A DNA stretch of 47,723 bases from Desulfonatronovibrio sp. (GCA_003566455.1 PXDF01000208.1:1-47723), one strand, 5' to 3'; shown: positions 18,801 to 26,817, counted from the first letter of the stretch. The notes: generated by a model from the letters alone, not told the origin. A program made the numbers and translations.

Positions 18801-20077
18801 CGGGCATGAGCAGTGATTTCATCCATGATCAGGTCGGCTCCGGCAAGGGCACCCACAAACTTCCGGCCTGAACCGGTGGTGCCCGCTCCTTTTATCTCCA
18901 GATTGAAGGAACTCCTGAGCGCCAGATCATCCATGGCTTCCAGAAGACTGCACATGGCCTGCACAGGTCTGCCGGCCGTTCTTGTATAAAAACCGGCCAG
19001 AACCTGTTTTTCAGGCGTTATCCATACGGCTTTGGTACTGATGGAGCCTATGTCCAGGCCAAGATAGACCTGGTAACTTTTCCCAGGTTCAAAAAGAGCA
19101 TATATATCGATTTCAACTTTGTTTGAAAATTTGCCGGAGTTTGACTCATATTCATAAGCCAGGCTTGAATCAAAATCAGGATAGTCAGACTGAACAATTT
19201 CCAAAGGAGGATGAACGTATTGCTTTTTGGTATCGACCTTGCCGGCAATACTAACTTTGCCGTCCAACCGTGTTGAGGGCGGGCCTGATTGGTCAATCAT
19301 CCTTATTGCGGCTCCCGCTGCTCCGTAAAGATGGGCCATGTCGTCCACCACAGGCTTTGAACCAATCATGGGACTTATATGTCTGATGACCGCACTGTTT
19401 TTAGCTACTCCTCCGCAAAAAATTACAGGAAGATTGGGTTTTTGACCTTTCAGTAAAGTATTTACAATGTTAGCGGCAAGGCCATGGCACAGACCATCAC
19501 ATATTTCCGGCAGATTGTACCCTTCCTGCTGGGCATGTGTCAGGTCTGTTTTGGCGAAAACAGAGCATCTTGAAGCTATTTTGGGCAGCTGACCAGTGTT
19601 GGAAGCCGCGATTCTGGCCAGTTGATCAATGTCCGAAAGCTTGAGCCGAGTGGCCTGCTGATCAAGAAAACTCCCGGTTCCGGCAGCACAGGATGTATTT
19701 GTTTTTAATCCGCAATAATCGCCATTTTGATCAAAAAAAAGCATTGAGAACTTTTCACCGCCAACATGAAAGACAGCGCCAACCTTGTCATTGAAATGTT
19801 TGGCCGCGGAAATTACCGCCACCCTTTCATCACAGCGAAAGTCCGCCCTGATGAATGAAGCTGTCTGATCAGTGGCCGCAACAGCGCCTATCCGGCAAAA
19901 ATCTATTTTTTTCAAAATTTTTTCCACGGTCTTAACAACATCACCGTGGTGGAATTCATAAAATCGATCCATCACCTTTTTCTGAGCGCTCAAAACCACC
20001 ATACCCACTGTAACTGAACCAATATCTATGCCAAGGGTATGATAAAAATGGGAATGGTTTTCATTATTTGTTTTCAT
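15812..20077 (-). CDS. Giant acyl-CoA dehydratase activase-related protein (two BadF/HgdC ATPase domains plus HgdB-like region)
   Basis: A 1421-aa cytoplasmic protein. Two ASKHA-fold activase domains are in tandem. The first has GIDIGS at about 16, C130 in CAAGTGSF and C171 in RCSVFA. The second has GLDIGS at about 340, IGGQDSK at 441, C465 in CAAGTGSF and C503 in RCTVF. In HgdC-type activases these two cysteines bind a [4Fe-4S] cluster shared by a dimer, so one chain could hold the whole cluster. A cysteine set follows (C619, C622, C626, C644), then a DUF2229-like and 2-hydroxyacyl-CoA dehydratase-like part ending with FCCPSIITEAML. Activases drive ATP-dependent electron injection in radical dehydratases and benzoyl-CoA-type reductases. 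The substrate here is unknown. Such multi-domain versions occur in many anaerobes. Confidence 0.85.
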   Translation of the reverse strand: MKTNNENHSHFYHTLGIDIGSVTVGMVVLSAQKKVMDRFYEFHHGDVVKTVEKILKKIDFCRIGAVAATDQTASFIRADFRCDERVAVISAAKHFNDKVGAVFHVGGEKFSMLFFDQNGDYCGLKTNTSCAAGTGSFLDQQATRLKLSDIDQLARIAASNTGQLPKIASRCSVFAKTDLTHAQQEGYNLPEICDGLCHGLAANIVNTLLKGQKPNLPVIFCGGVAKNSAVIRHISPMIGSKPVVDDMAHLYGAAGAAIRMIDQSGPPSTRLDGKVSIAGKVDTKKQYVHPPLEIVQSDYPDFDSSLAYEYESNSGKFSNKVEIDIYALFEPGKSYQVYLGLDIGSISTKAVWITPEKQVLAGFYTRTAGRPVQAMCSLLEAMDDLALRSSFNLEIKGAGTTGSGRKFVGALAGADLIMDEITAHARAAVELNPEVDTIIEIGGQDSKFTTLSKGSVTFSIMNTVCAAGTGSFIEEQAEKMGVELSEYSKRTRGVSSPISSDRCTVFMERDINYYLSLGYTINEVLAAALHSVRENYLNKVAVESSIGKVICFQGATAKNRALVAAFEQRLKQPIHVSIYCHLTGALGVAMHLADEERESSFFRGLDLYRREIPVRSEICRLCPNHCKITVAEINEGPVAYGFMCGRDYETHKFVDNNTSGFDLVRFHGKVFPRKVRVRHNKRLIVGIPGALYLYEDISMWVDFFSQLGIRTLTGKINNNALLKGKELAGAEFCAPITSMYGHVADLADRVDFIFLPHYLENSNTGSHARRQFCYYSQYIPALMAGLDDEIKAKLISPVIKYLYSSLYQRLEIYRAINRMDNSLSFLDIYRAYEEAVNKRRKAMKQWQNTYNDQFSQADDICVMLLGRPYTVLDPSMNKKIPKIFSTLGVKTFFQDMINFDNEKVSPIDPFLSELHWNYAADIMKAAEIVSRNSGVYPVLMTSFSCSPDSFIRDVFQKMMSGADKPYLILETDAHGSSVGYETRIEAAVRSFRNHAAIEKSPCRQLKGINPVKASTMAGKTVIFPNWDPITCRLLVANLRREGIAAELMQQSQGAIKRSMRLNSGQCIPINVIAQEFVEHVRSKGIKPEQAVLWVGHAEIACNIRLYPYKLKQMIASFGSGMEKSGVYTGKTSFADISVRASMNAYFAFMFGGMLRKMGCRVRPYEKNAGETDQVIQSCLEILEKAFLTGQDKESAVQKVVDMFSRVETIPGKRRQVAIFGDLYARDNPIFNMDLISFIERYQGEVITTPYTDYLKMIAPAYFKKWFTEGRYLNVLFTRTFLATMGYREKKYHRIFQKILKQPEQIYDVPPARILSQFNVIPENTGESMDNILKIYYIKKYYPEVSLFVQTSPSFCCPSIITEAMLQTIEDRIQVPIVSITYDGTGGDKDRKIIPYLVFDSNKASRVQKTQVSTSEVQISGY

Positions 20078-20439
20078 TTTCCTGATTCCCGCAAAGAGAT
20101 GAAAGCATTGTTGCCAAGGTCTTTTTTTTTACTTATTATATGAAGAGTTTTATACAATAACAAATTATTTACAATATAGTCACTATAATACAACTGGGTC
20201 AACCCTGTATTTTTTCAACTCCAGGCTGATGCACGAATAATTATGCCTGGTCTGATTCTAAATACTTATGCATATAATTCTGGCCGCTGTTTTACAGGGT
20301 ACCTCTTGTTAACAGCATACGAGCCTAGGCTTGAATTGATTTATTGCTTCTGTTTGAAAAGTCTGTTTCCTGCTTCTTGCTGGGGCTCGCGTCTGAAAAC
20401 AGAATCTCAGCTTTTGAATTACAATTATGGAGAAAGAAA
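20078..20439. other. Divergent intergenic region between the activase-like gene and pncB
   Basis: This 362-base AT-rich region must contain promoters in both directions. On the - strand a good promoter candidate is listed separately. On the + strand nothing stands out clearly; TTGCCA at about 20112 followed by TTATAT is possible but lies 300 bases from pncB. No small gene or RNA structure is evident. Confidence 0.5.
20173..20202 (-). promoter_or_regulatory. Candidate sigma-70 promoter of the activase-chaB operon
   Basis: On the - strand TTGACC (20202-20197) and TATATT (20178-20173) are separated by 18 bases, matching five of six consensus bases in each hexamer. The predicted transcript start would give a leader of about 90 bases before the ATG at 20077. 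Confidence 0.5.
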
Positions 20440-21825
20440 ATGAAAAATGCCCAAACAAGTGCAAATGCAAAATTCCCTGTCCAGGGAGCAGGACATGATG
20501 AAATCGCGCTTTTTACAGATCTTTATGAACTGACCATGCTTCAGGCTTATTACCATCAGCAGATGACTCAAGACGCAGTCTTCAGCCTGTTTGTACGCCG
20601 CCTGCCAAACAGACGAAACTTTCTCCTGGCCTGCGGTCTGGACACAGTTCTGAGTTTTCTGGAAAATCTAAACTTCAGCGATGACAACATTGAATATTTG
20701 CGTTCCCTGGGTCAATTCTCGGACAGTTTTCTCCAATGGCTGTCCGGCTTACGGTTTACCGGAGAAGTGAGGGCAGTTCCCGAGGGTACTCCTGTATTCG
20801 CCAATGAGCCCATCCTGGAGGTTATTGCGCCACTGCCCCAGGCCCAGCTCATCGAAACTTTTGTCATGAACCAGATTCACCTGCAGACAGTGCTTGCCTC
20901 AAAAGCACAGCGGGTTGTTTCAGCAGCCAAAGGACGCCCTGTGGTTGACTTCGGTCCCCGGCGCATGCACGGAATTGACGCGGCAATCAAGGCTGCCCGG
21001 TCTTTTTATATCGGCGGCGTGGCAGCGACCTCAAACGTCTTGGCCGGCAAACGATACAAAGTGCCGGTTACAGGAACTATGGCCCACAGCTATATTCAGG
21101 CGCATGAAGACGAATACCAGGCCTTCAGCGACTTTGCCCGGATATATCCCGAAACCGTGCTCCTGGTGGACACCTATGACACCATGGCCGGGATACGCAA
21201 GGTAATCGACCTGGCAGATTCCCTTGGGGAAAGGTTCCAGATCAAGGCGGTTCGTCTTGACTCCGGAGATCTACTGGCTCTTTCCAGACAGGCCCGGCAG
21301 GCCCTGGACGCGGCAGGTCTGAACAGGGTTGAAATATTTGCCAGCGGCGGACTTGACGAAGATTCCATCCAGGAACTTGTCGATTCCAACGCCCCCATTG
21401 ACGGCTTTGGCGTGGGCACTTCCATGGGTGTTTCAGGCGACTCTCCATCCCTTGATATAGCCTATAAACTGTGTGAGTACGCCGGCAAAGGCCGGTTAAA
21501 GCTGTCCAGCGGAAAGCCTATTCTTCCCGGACGCAAACAGATATTCAGGATTGCGCAGGATGGAAAGTACGTCCAAGATATTATAGCTCGCTATAATGAA
21601 GATAGACCAGGCCGCCCACTTTTGATAACGGTGATGCGCCAGGGTAAAAGATTGCCCGGTGGTGCAGCTGATCTCGAAACCATTCGTCGTCATGCTCAAA
21701 GCCAGATTGCCCGTCTGCCGGTCCAAATCACGCGAATAGATAACGCGGATCCGCCTTATAAGGTTGAAGTGAGCAAGTCATTGTCTGATTTTCAGCTAAA
21801 GGTTGAACAGGAATTCTCACCCTGA
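20440..21825 (+). CDS. pncB: Nicotinate phosphoribosyltransferase
   Basis: A 461-aa enzyme of NAD salvage that joins nicotinate and PRPP (with ATP) to form nicotinate mononucleotide. The N-terminal ALFTDLYELTMLQAYY, the central DFGPRRMHG, the VPVTGTMAHSY segment with the catalytic histidine region, and KAVRLDSGDL followed by IFASGGLDE are all family signatures. The start at 20440 is chosen for its GGAGAAAG ribosome binding site and because homologs begin shortly before the TDLYELTM motif; an upstream extension of 32 residues is unlikely. It is followed 40 bases later by the nicotinamidase gene, so the pair converts nicotinamide to NaMN. Confidence 0.94.
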   Translation: MKNAQTSANAKFPVQGAGHDEIALFTDLYELTMLQAYYHQQMTQDAVFSLFVRRLPNRRNFLLACGLDTVLSFLENLNFSDDNIEYLRSLGQFSDSFLQWLSGLRFTGEVRAVPEGTPVFANEPILEVIAPLPQAQLIETFVMNQIHLQTVLASKAQRVVSAAKGRPVVDFGPRRMHGIDAAIKAARSFYIGGVAATSNVLAGKRYKVPVTGTMAHSYIQAHEDEYQAFSDFARIYPETVLLVDTYDTMAGIRKVIDLADSLGERFQIKAVRLDSGDLLALSRQARQALDAAGLNRVEIFASGGLDEDSIQELVDSNAPIDGFGVGTSMGVSGDSPSLDIAYKLCEYAGKGRLKLSSGKPILPGRKQIFRIAQDGKYVQDIIARYNEDRPGRPLLITVMRQGKRLPGGAADLETIRRHAQSQIARLPVQITRIDNADPPYKVEVSKSLSDFQLKVEQEFSP

Positions 21826-21864
21826 AATCTGACATGATTATCAGATATTCAAAAGGAGGAGCAC

Positions 21865-22434
21865 ATGACTAATAAATTACAATCAAGTGACGCTCTGCTC
21901 ATAGTTGATGTCCAGAAGGACTTCTGCCAGGGCGGGGCTCTGGAAATCAACAATGGTGATGCGGTTGTTCCTGTTCTCAACCTCTGGATTGAGAGATCCC
22001 TTGAGAAAGGGCTTCCAATATACGCTTCTCGAGACTGGCACCCCAAAGGACATGTAAGCTTCAAGGAGCAGGGTGGCTCATGGCCACCTCATTGTCTGCA
22101 GGATAGTGACGGGGCTCTTTTCCATCAAGACCTCCTGCTGCCTGATTCAGTTATAAAGGTAACCAAGGGAGTACGTTTTGACCAGGATCAGAACTCAGCC
22201 TTCGATGAAACAGGTCTTGCCGTCCACCTTCGCAATGTTGGAATTAAACGCTTGTGGATCGGAGGACTTGCCGAGGATGTGTGCGTGCTGGCCACTGCCC
22301 TGGACGCCCGCAGGCATGGTTTTGAAGTTGTCCTTATCAAAGAAGCCACCCGTCCGGTTACAGACCAGGGCCGCCTCAAGGCCCGTAAACAGATGCGCCA
22401 GGCAGGAGTAGAAGTCCATGAAAAAAATGGATAG
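21865..22434 (+). CDS. pncA: Nicotinamidase (isochorismatase family)
   Basis: A 189-aa cysteine hydrolase that deaminates nicotinamide to nicotinate, the substrate of the upstream pncB product. The catalytic triad can be seen as D in LIVDVQKDF, K in KVTKGV and C in LAEDVCVLAT. The metal-binding segment is SRDWHPKGHVSF, typical of nicotinamidases rather than other isochorismatase-like proteins. An AAAGGAGGAGC ribosome binding site precedes the ATG. Length is normal. The neighbour on the right is convergent, and I see only a weak inverted repeat (22437-22451) between them. Confidence 0.92.
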   Translation: MTNKLQSSDALLIVDVQKDFCQGGALEINNGDAVVPVLNLWIERSLEKGLPIYASRDWHPKGHVSFKEQGGSWPPHCLQDSDGALFHQDLLLPDSVIKVTKGVRFDQDQNSAFDETGLAVHLRNVGIKRLWIGGLAEDVCVLATALDARRHGFEVVLIKEATRPVTDQGRLKARKQMRQAGVEVHEKNG

Positions 22435-22493
22435 CAAGAGAAATTTTCTCTGTAATACATTTTTAGAGCTTTGCTGGGAATACCTATTATCAA

Positions 22494-23180
22494 TCACCCT
22501 GATAAGCCCAGAAGGTTCTGGACCTCTTCATCGTTTAGATCATACCAGTGTCTGTAGGCTTCGGCCACAGCAAAATAAGGAGTTGTCCGGACATTGGCGC
22601 AGTAAATTTCATCCACTTCCATAGATATGAGTCCAACAGAACGCTGAGGAGCTGTGGGAACGGCCACAATCAACTTTTCGGGTCCGACCTTTTTTACCAT
22701 GTCCACAGCGGCCAGCATGGTGAATCCTGAGGCCAGTCCGTCATCCACCAGAATGATAATCTTTCCTGAAAGATCTGGAAATGAGCGACCCCGTCGAAAC
22801 ATGGAGTTTCTCTCCTCCAGCTCACTGCTGACCCGTTTTTTCTCACTTTCAACCTGGTCCTGACTCAAATCCAGCCCAGACAGAAGTCTCTCATTAAGAA
22901 AGGTTGTTCCATCCAGGGCCATGGCTCCGAATCCGGCTTCAGGATTGCCTGGGATTTTTAATTTTCTGACTATGATCACGTCAAACGGCAAACCTAATGC
23001 CGTGCTCAGTTCCAGTCCCACTGGAACTCCTCCGGCGGGAACAGCCAGAACCATCCCGTTATCAATAAGCGCGTATTCAGACTGCAGCATGCTTCCAAGA
23101 AACCTGCCGGCTTCAGAACGATCCGAGAAAACCTGCCTCTGCTCACGCAATTCATGTAGTTCGTGAATTTTATCTTTCAT
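22494..23180 (-). CDS. Phosphoribosyltransferase-domain protein
   Basis: A 228-aa protein of the type I phosphoribosyltransferase fold. The PRPP-binding loop is visible as IIILVDDGLASGFTM (about residues 138-152), and the N-terminal part has VPAGGVPVGLELS. Such stand-alone proteins (COG1926-like) have no established substrate; they are often found next to stress or erythromycin-esterase-like genes. It lies 30 bases after rpoH on the same strand and is probably co-transcribed with cfa and rpoH. The ribosome binding site is weak. I do not assign a reaction. Confidence 0.8.
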   Translation of the reverse strand: MKDKIHELHELREQRQVFSDRSEAGRFLGSMLQSEYALIDNGMVLAVPAGGVPVGLELSTALGLPFDVIIVRKLKIPGNPEAGFGAMALDGTTFLNERLLSGLDLSQDQVESEKKRVSSELEERNSMFRRGRSFPDLSGKIIILVDDGLASGFTMLAAVDMVKKVGPEKLIVAVPTAPQRSVGLISMEVDEIYCANVRTTPYFAVAEAYRHWYDLNDEEVQNLLGLSG

Positions 23181-23210
23181 TTCATCCAGGTCAGTTGTAA
23201 AGAGTCTTCT

Positions 23211-24167
23211 TCAATATCCAGCTATATCATTCTGAATATGATCTTTTATCTTGCCCAGCAGCTTCGACTCAATCTGACGTACCCTTTCCCGGGTTATATC
23301 GTATTTTTCTCCTATTTTTCCCAGGGTCATGGGTTTGTCAGCCATGAGCCTCAGATTGATAATATCTTTTTCTCTGTTGCTCATTAACGGCATCAGCTCA
23401 TTTAATTTTTTCCTCAGAATCTCAGCGGTTTCCTTTTTTAGAAAAATATCTTCAGTTTCATCGCCGACAGCCGGCAAAATATCTCCAGGAGTAATTTCAG
23501 AATCTCCGCTCAAGGGCGCATCCAGAGAAAGATCCTGCTGTCCCAGTCTTTGTCCCATTTCTATGACATCAGACTCTGATACATCCAGATTCCGGGAAAT
23601 GGTGCCTGGATCCGGTCTGAGCCCCATGGCCTCAAGCCTTTGCTTTTCCTTGCCAAGATTATAAAACAGATTGCGCTGGGCGTGAGAGGTCCCTATTTTG
23701 ACCATGCGCCAGTTGCACATGATAAACTTGAGAATATAGGCTTTTATCCAGAAGGACGCGTAGTAGGAAAACTTGATACCCCTATCAGGATCGAACTTTT
23801 TCACTGCCTTCATAAGCCCCACGTTGCCCTCCTGAATAAGATCCAGATTGCTGTCCATCCATTTCCGCTTGAATTTCATGGCAATTTTAACTACCAGGCG
23901 TAAATTTGAAGAGACCAGAACAAAAGCTGCTTCTTGATCTCCCTGGCCTTGAAATCTTCTGGCCAGGTCAGATTGTTCCTGCGCGCTGACAACTGGAAAC
24001 CCGCTCAGTTGCCTCATGTAGACGCTCAATGCGTCTGGATGATCAGGAACTCTGGCTGACAAGCAACCATCGTCCGGATCAAAAATTTTATCAAGCCGGC
24101 CTGTCCCTTTTTGGGGGAGTTGTTTATTTTTTTCCCAGCCAGAAGAGTCTTTCTTTTTCTTGATCAT
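23211..24167 (-). CDS. rpoH: RNA polymerase sigma-32 type factor RpoH
   Basis: A 318-aa sigma-70 family protein. Region 2 contains NLRLVVKIAMKF, LDLIQEGNVGLMKAVKKFD and GIKFSYYASFWIKAYIL. The RpoH-box-like QRNLFYNL follows (about residue 150), supporting heat-shock sigma-32 over the primary sigma factor. Region 4 carries the helix-turn-helix MTLGKIGEKYDITRERVRQI. RpoH directs transcription of chaperone and protease genes; an hsp20 gene with a matching promoter is 2.6 kb away. The ATG at 24167 overlaps the cfa stop codon (ATGA), which decides the start over an upstream reading inside cfa. The N-terminal 30 residues are lysine-rich and variable. Confidence 0.87.
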   Translation of the reverse strand: MIKKKKDSSGWEKNKQLPQKGTGRLDKIFDPDDGCLSARVPDHPDALSVYMRQLSGFPVVSAQEQSDLARRFQGQGDQEAAFVLVSSNLRLVVKIAMKFKRKWMDSNLDLIQEGNVGLMKAVKKFDPDRGIKFSYYASFWIKAYILKFIMCNWRMVKIGTSHAQRNLFYNLGKEKQRLEAMGLRPDPGTISRNLDVSESDVIEMGQRLGQQDLSLDAPLSGDSEITPGDILPAVGDETEDIFLKKETAEILRKKLNELMPLMSNREKDIINLRLMADKPMTLGKIGEKYDITRERVRQIESKLLGKIKDHIQNDIAGY

Positions 24168-25273
24168 AAAGTTTTCCTGTTTGGTAAATATCTGGTCATT
24201 ACAACCTGCCATAACTGGTTGCTTCCGGCCCGAAACGACCCGGCGCAGGAAAGGAGATAAAATTCCCACATGCGCTTGAAGCGCAGGTCATATTTCTTGT
24301 TTTTTCTGGACAGCTCAGGCCAGGCCTTTTGAAAATTATCATGCCAGGCCATAAGAGTTTTATCATAATGTTTACCCAGATTCTCCAGGTGCTGAATATT
24401 AAGCAGTCCTTCAGCTGATTTTGATATCTGAGATATACTGGGCAGCATGCCGTTGGGAAAAATGTATTTGGTGATCCATGGGTCACAGCTTTTTTTTGAT
24501 TTATTTGAGCCAATGGTCTGCAACATAAAAATCCCGTCTTCTTTAAGGCAGGAGTCCACCACTTTCATAAATTTTCGGTAATTTTTATTGCCCACGTGTT
24601 CAAACATTCCTACAGAAACAATCTTGTCATAATTCCCTGTTATTGACCTGTAATCCTGGTCCAGAAAATTAACAGGCAGATCCTTGCAAAACTCCCTGGA
24701 ATGCTTGAGCTGTTCCTTTGAAATATTTACTCCTGTGACCTGACACCCGCGATTTTGAGCCAAGTAACGAGCCAGACCACCCCACCCGCTGCCTATGTCC
24801 AGCAGCTTGTCTGATGACTTAAGATCGAGTTTGTCGGCTATGAGATCCAGTTTATTCTCCTGGGCCTGTTTAAGGTCGTCGGTTCCATCAAAATACGCGC
24901 AGCTGTATTGAAGATAAGGGTCAAGAAAGGAGAAGAAAAGATCATTGCCCAGGTCATAATGACGTTCAGCAATTATGCGGCTGCGTACTTTAGACTGAAG
25001 ATTGAAGAGAACTCCGGACAGAAATTTCAGTTGATACTTGAGGCTGCCTTTTACCCTGTCCACCAGACCACTCTTAAATACCCGGCATATCATGTCATCG
25101 ATGCGCTGACAGTCCCACAATCCATCCATATATGACTCGCCGAAGCCAAGGCTTTTGTCGATCCACACCCTCTTATACCACTGGTCATCATATACCTGAA
25201 TATCCCAGGGTTTTTTGCCGTTGACCGTAATGCCGGCCTGACTCAAAAGGTCCCGTATAGTTGCTGCTATCAT
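24164..25273 (-). CDS. cfa: Cyclopropane-fatty-acyl-phospholipid synthase
   Basis: A 369-aa SAM-dependent methyltransferase acting on unsaturated acyl chains of membrane phospholipids. Visible motifs are the N-terminal WDIQVYDDQWYKRVW, AERHYDLGNDLFFSFLDP, QYSCAYF, the SAM-binding LLDIGSGWGGLARYLA, and FEHVGNKNYRKFM. Cyclopropanation stabilises membranes against acid, heat and salt. A very strong GAGGAGGAGG ribosome binding site precedes the ATG. Its stop overlaps the start of rpoH by four bases, so the heat-shock sigma factor is translationally coupled to this membrane enzyme, an uncommon arrangement. A small inverted repeat lies just upstream of the ribosome binding site. Confidence 0.93.
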   Translation of the reverse strand: MIAATIRDLLSQAGITVNGKKPWDIQVYDDQWYKRVWIDKSLGFGESYMDGLWDCQRIDDMICRVFKSGLVDRVKGSLKYQLKFLSGVLFNLQSKVRSRIIAERHYDLGNDLFFSFLDPYLQYSCAYFDGTDDLKQAQENKLDLIADKLDLKSSDKLLDIGSGWGGLARYLAQNRGCQVTGVNISKEQLKHSREFCKDLPVNFLDQDYRSITGNYDKIVSVGMFEHVGNKNYRKFMKVVDSCLKEDGIFMLQTIGSNKSKKSCDPWITKYIFPNGMLPSISQISKSAEGLLNIQHLENLGKHYDKTLMAWHDNFQKAWPELSRKNKKYDLRFKRMWEFYLLSCAGSFRAGSNQLWQVVMTRYLPNRKTL

Positions 25274-25291
25274 AACTTACCTCCTCCTCAT

Positions 25292-25308
25292 TATTATGTT
25301 TCATAATA
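25292..25308. repeat. Short inverted repeat upstream of cfa
   Basis: TATTATG-TTT-CATAATA, a 7-bp perfect stem with a three-base loop, ends just before the cfa ribosome binding site on the - strand. It could be a small operator or an mRNA hairpin; chance occurrence in AT-rich DNA is also possible. Confidence 0.35.
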
Positions 25309-25430
25309 GTGGTTAGGGTATGATATTTTGATGATTGAGCATTACGGAGTTAAGGGCAGTTTATTTGTTTTTGCGCGTGAAACATTACAACTTTAACACA
25401 AACTCATAAGTTAATATTTTCAAAGCATTG

Positions 25431-25832
25431 CTACTGGCCTGATACCTCCTGATATGGCTCATTTCTTCCATCCGCCTCTGAAATGAAGTCCTGTCCGGAA
25501 TCTTCAGTAAAAGAATTTTGAGTTTTTGTGATCTGTTCCAGGAGCATATGAACCAGATCTGAAATTCCGCGGCCTTCTCTGGTCAGAATAAAGTCATGGA
25601 TATCTTCAATTTTAGCAAAGGATATTGCTCCGTAAAGAGTTTTAACATTTGATGACCGGTAATCATTGAGGATTATGGACAGTATATAGGCCTTGACTAT
25701 GGTTTGATAAAGATCAAGCTGAAGCCGGACCAGGCTGTGCTCCGCGCGGTTTTTTTCATCTACCGAAGCCAGAAGCTTTCCTGTAAAAACCAGGTCTTCG
25801 TGACGGGTTCTTTTGATTCTGAATGATTGCAT
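25431..25832 (-). CDS. Hypothetical protein, 133 aa
   Basis: I do not recognise this protein. It is soluble, mostly helical in appearance, with a basic N-terminus (MQSFRIKRTRHEDL), a central hydrophobic helix-like stretch (QTIVKAYILSIILNDY) and an acidic, polar C-terminal tail. There is no cysteine, membrane span or known catalytic motif. The ATG at 25832 has GGAG eight bases upstream, which supports translation; the reading can be extended four codons to a TTG that overlaps that site. Codon use looks like that of the neighbours. It sits between cfa and the CBM48 protein on the same strand with gaps of about 90-160 bases. Confidence 0.65.
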   Translation of the reverse strand: MQSFRIKRTRHEDLVFTGKLLASVDEKNRAEHSLVRLQLDLYQTIVKAYILSIILNDYRSSNVKTLYGAISFAKIEDIHDFILTREGRGISDLVHMLLEQITKTQNSFTEDSGQDFISEADGRNEPYQEVSGQ

Positions 25833-25919
25833 TATTTTCTCCAAAAAAAGTTTAATGGCCTCGATGAGTTCCAGCTTTTCTCATGCCGTCAAAATTTTTT
25901 CATTGCCCTGTCATGGCAG

Positions 25920-26228
25920 TCACAAGGTAAGAAGGGAATTTTCGCAGTCGCCAAAGGAACAATAGGCATACCCATCAGCCTGCATCTCGCTGATCCAGGT
26001 ATTATCATCCATGAGATAACGAAACTGATAGGTCCTTCCAGCTGGAAGGCTCATGGATAATGAAAAGGAACCGTTTTTCAGTCTTTTCATAGGCCAGGCT
26101 GTGGAATCCCAGCCATTGAACTCACCTACAACTGCAGCCTGGCTCGCCTTCTTGCCCAGCTCGCTGGGTATTCTAAAGGTAACCTTGCACTGGGAACCAT
26201 TCTTCAGGTAAGTTTTTTTAAGCGCCAT
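25920..26228 (-). CDS. Stand-alone CBM48 / isoamylase early-set domain protein
   Basis: A 102-aa protein consisting of one glycogen-binding-like domain of the kind found at the N-terminus of GH13 enzymes and in AMPK beta subunits. Diagnostic residues are FRIPSELGKKASQAAVVGEF followed by NGWD, then MKRLKNGSFSLSMSLPAG and YQFRYLMDDNTW. It has no catalytic part, so it probably binds glycogen or another alpha-glucan, or acts as an adaptor. A TTGGAGG ribosome binding site precedes the ATG. It follows hsp20 by 88 bases on the same strand. Its link to the glycogen/trehalose cluster 15 kb away is plausible only by theme. Confidence 0.85.
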   Translation of the reverse strand: MALKKTYLKNGSQCKVTFRIPSELGKKASQAAVVGEFNGWDSTAWPMKRLKNGSFSLSMSLPAGRTYQFRYLMDDNTWISEMQADGYAYCSFGDCENSLLTL

Positions 26229-26316
26229 ATAATCATTACCTCCAATTTAAATTTATCCTGGGACACGCTCGAAAGTTTTTTAGCTCGTCTTGCGCAGGCC
26301 CCCATTAACTGCTTGT

Positions 26317-26757
26317 TTATTCGACCTTTATCTCAATGGCTTTTGGCTTTTTCTCCTGGGTCTTGGGAATTCTGAGATTCAGCATGCCATCCTTGTAAGA
26401 AGCCTTGACATTGGTTTCATCGATATTTTCAGGCAGAGTGAAGCTTCGGACAAAACTGCCGTAATGTCTCTCTACCCGGTGAAATTTCTTTCCTTTATCT
26501 TCTTTTTCCTTTTTCCTTTCACCCTGAATTGTGACAACTCCCTGGTCCACCGTAACTTTGACATCCTCCTTCTTAACGTCGGGAATTTCCGCCTGAATGA
26601 TGAACTCCATGTCATTCTCAGAGATGTCAACACGCGGTGACCATTCTCCGGTGGTCATTAATTCCTGACCGCGCTTCAAAGGCCAGCTAAAGGCTCTGGC
26701 ATAGCGGTCAAATATGTCCTCGATTTCACGAAGCGGTTCCCATTTAGCTAGAGTCAT
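26317..26757 (-). CDS. Hsp20 / alpha-crystallin family small heat shock protein
   Basis: A 146-aa small heat-shock chaperone that holds unfolding proteins for refolding by ATP-dependent chaperones. The N-terminus MTLAKWEPLREIEDIFDRY, the alpha-crystallin domain with PRVDISENDMEFIIQAEIP and the C-terminal domain motif YKDGMLNLRIPK identify the family. It ends with KAIEIKVE. The start at 26757 is chosen for its AGGGGTAA ribosome binding site and for the normal family N-terminus; a longer reading from 26889 would run across the promoter described separately. Expression is probably controlled by the RpoH encoded nearby. Confidence 0.94.
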   Translation of the reverse strand: MTLAKWEPLREIEDIFDRYARAFSWPLKRGQELMTTGEWSPRVDISENDMEFIIQAEIPDVKKEDVKVTVDQGVVTIQGERKKEKEDKGKKFHRVERHYGSFVRSFTLPENIDETNVKASYKDGMLNLRIPKTQEKKPKAIEIKVE

Positions 26758-26817
26758 AATATTACCCCTGATGTGCTGCCGGACTCGGTTAACCCAATGG
26801 CAGTCCAGCGTTCTAAC

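Noticed and set aside
22437-22451. Inverted repeat AGAGAAATTTTCTCT between pncA and the convergent phosphoribosyltransferase gene
   Set aside because: The realistic stem is only about five A/T-rich pairs and no T tract follows, so I do not call it a terminator.
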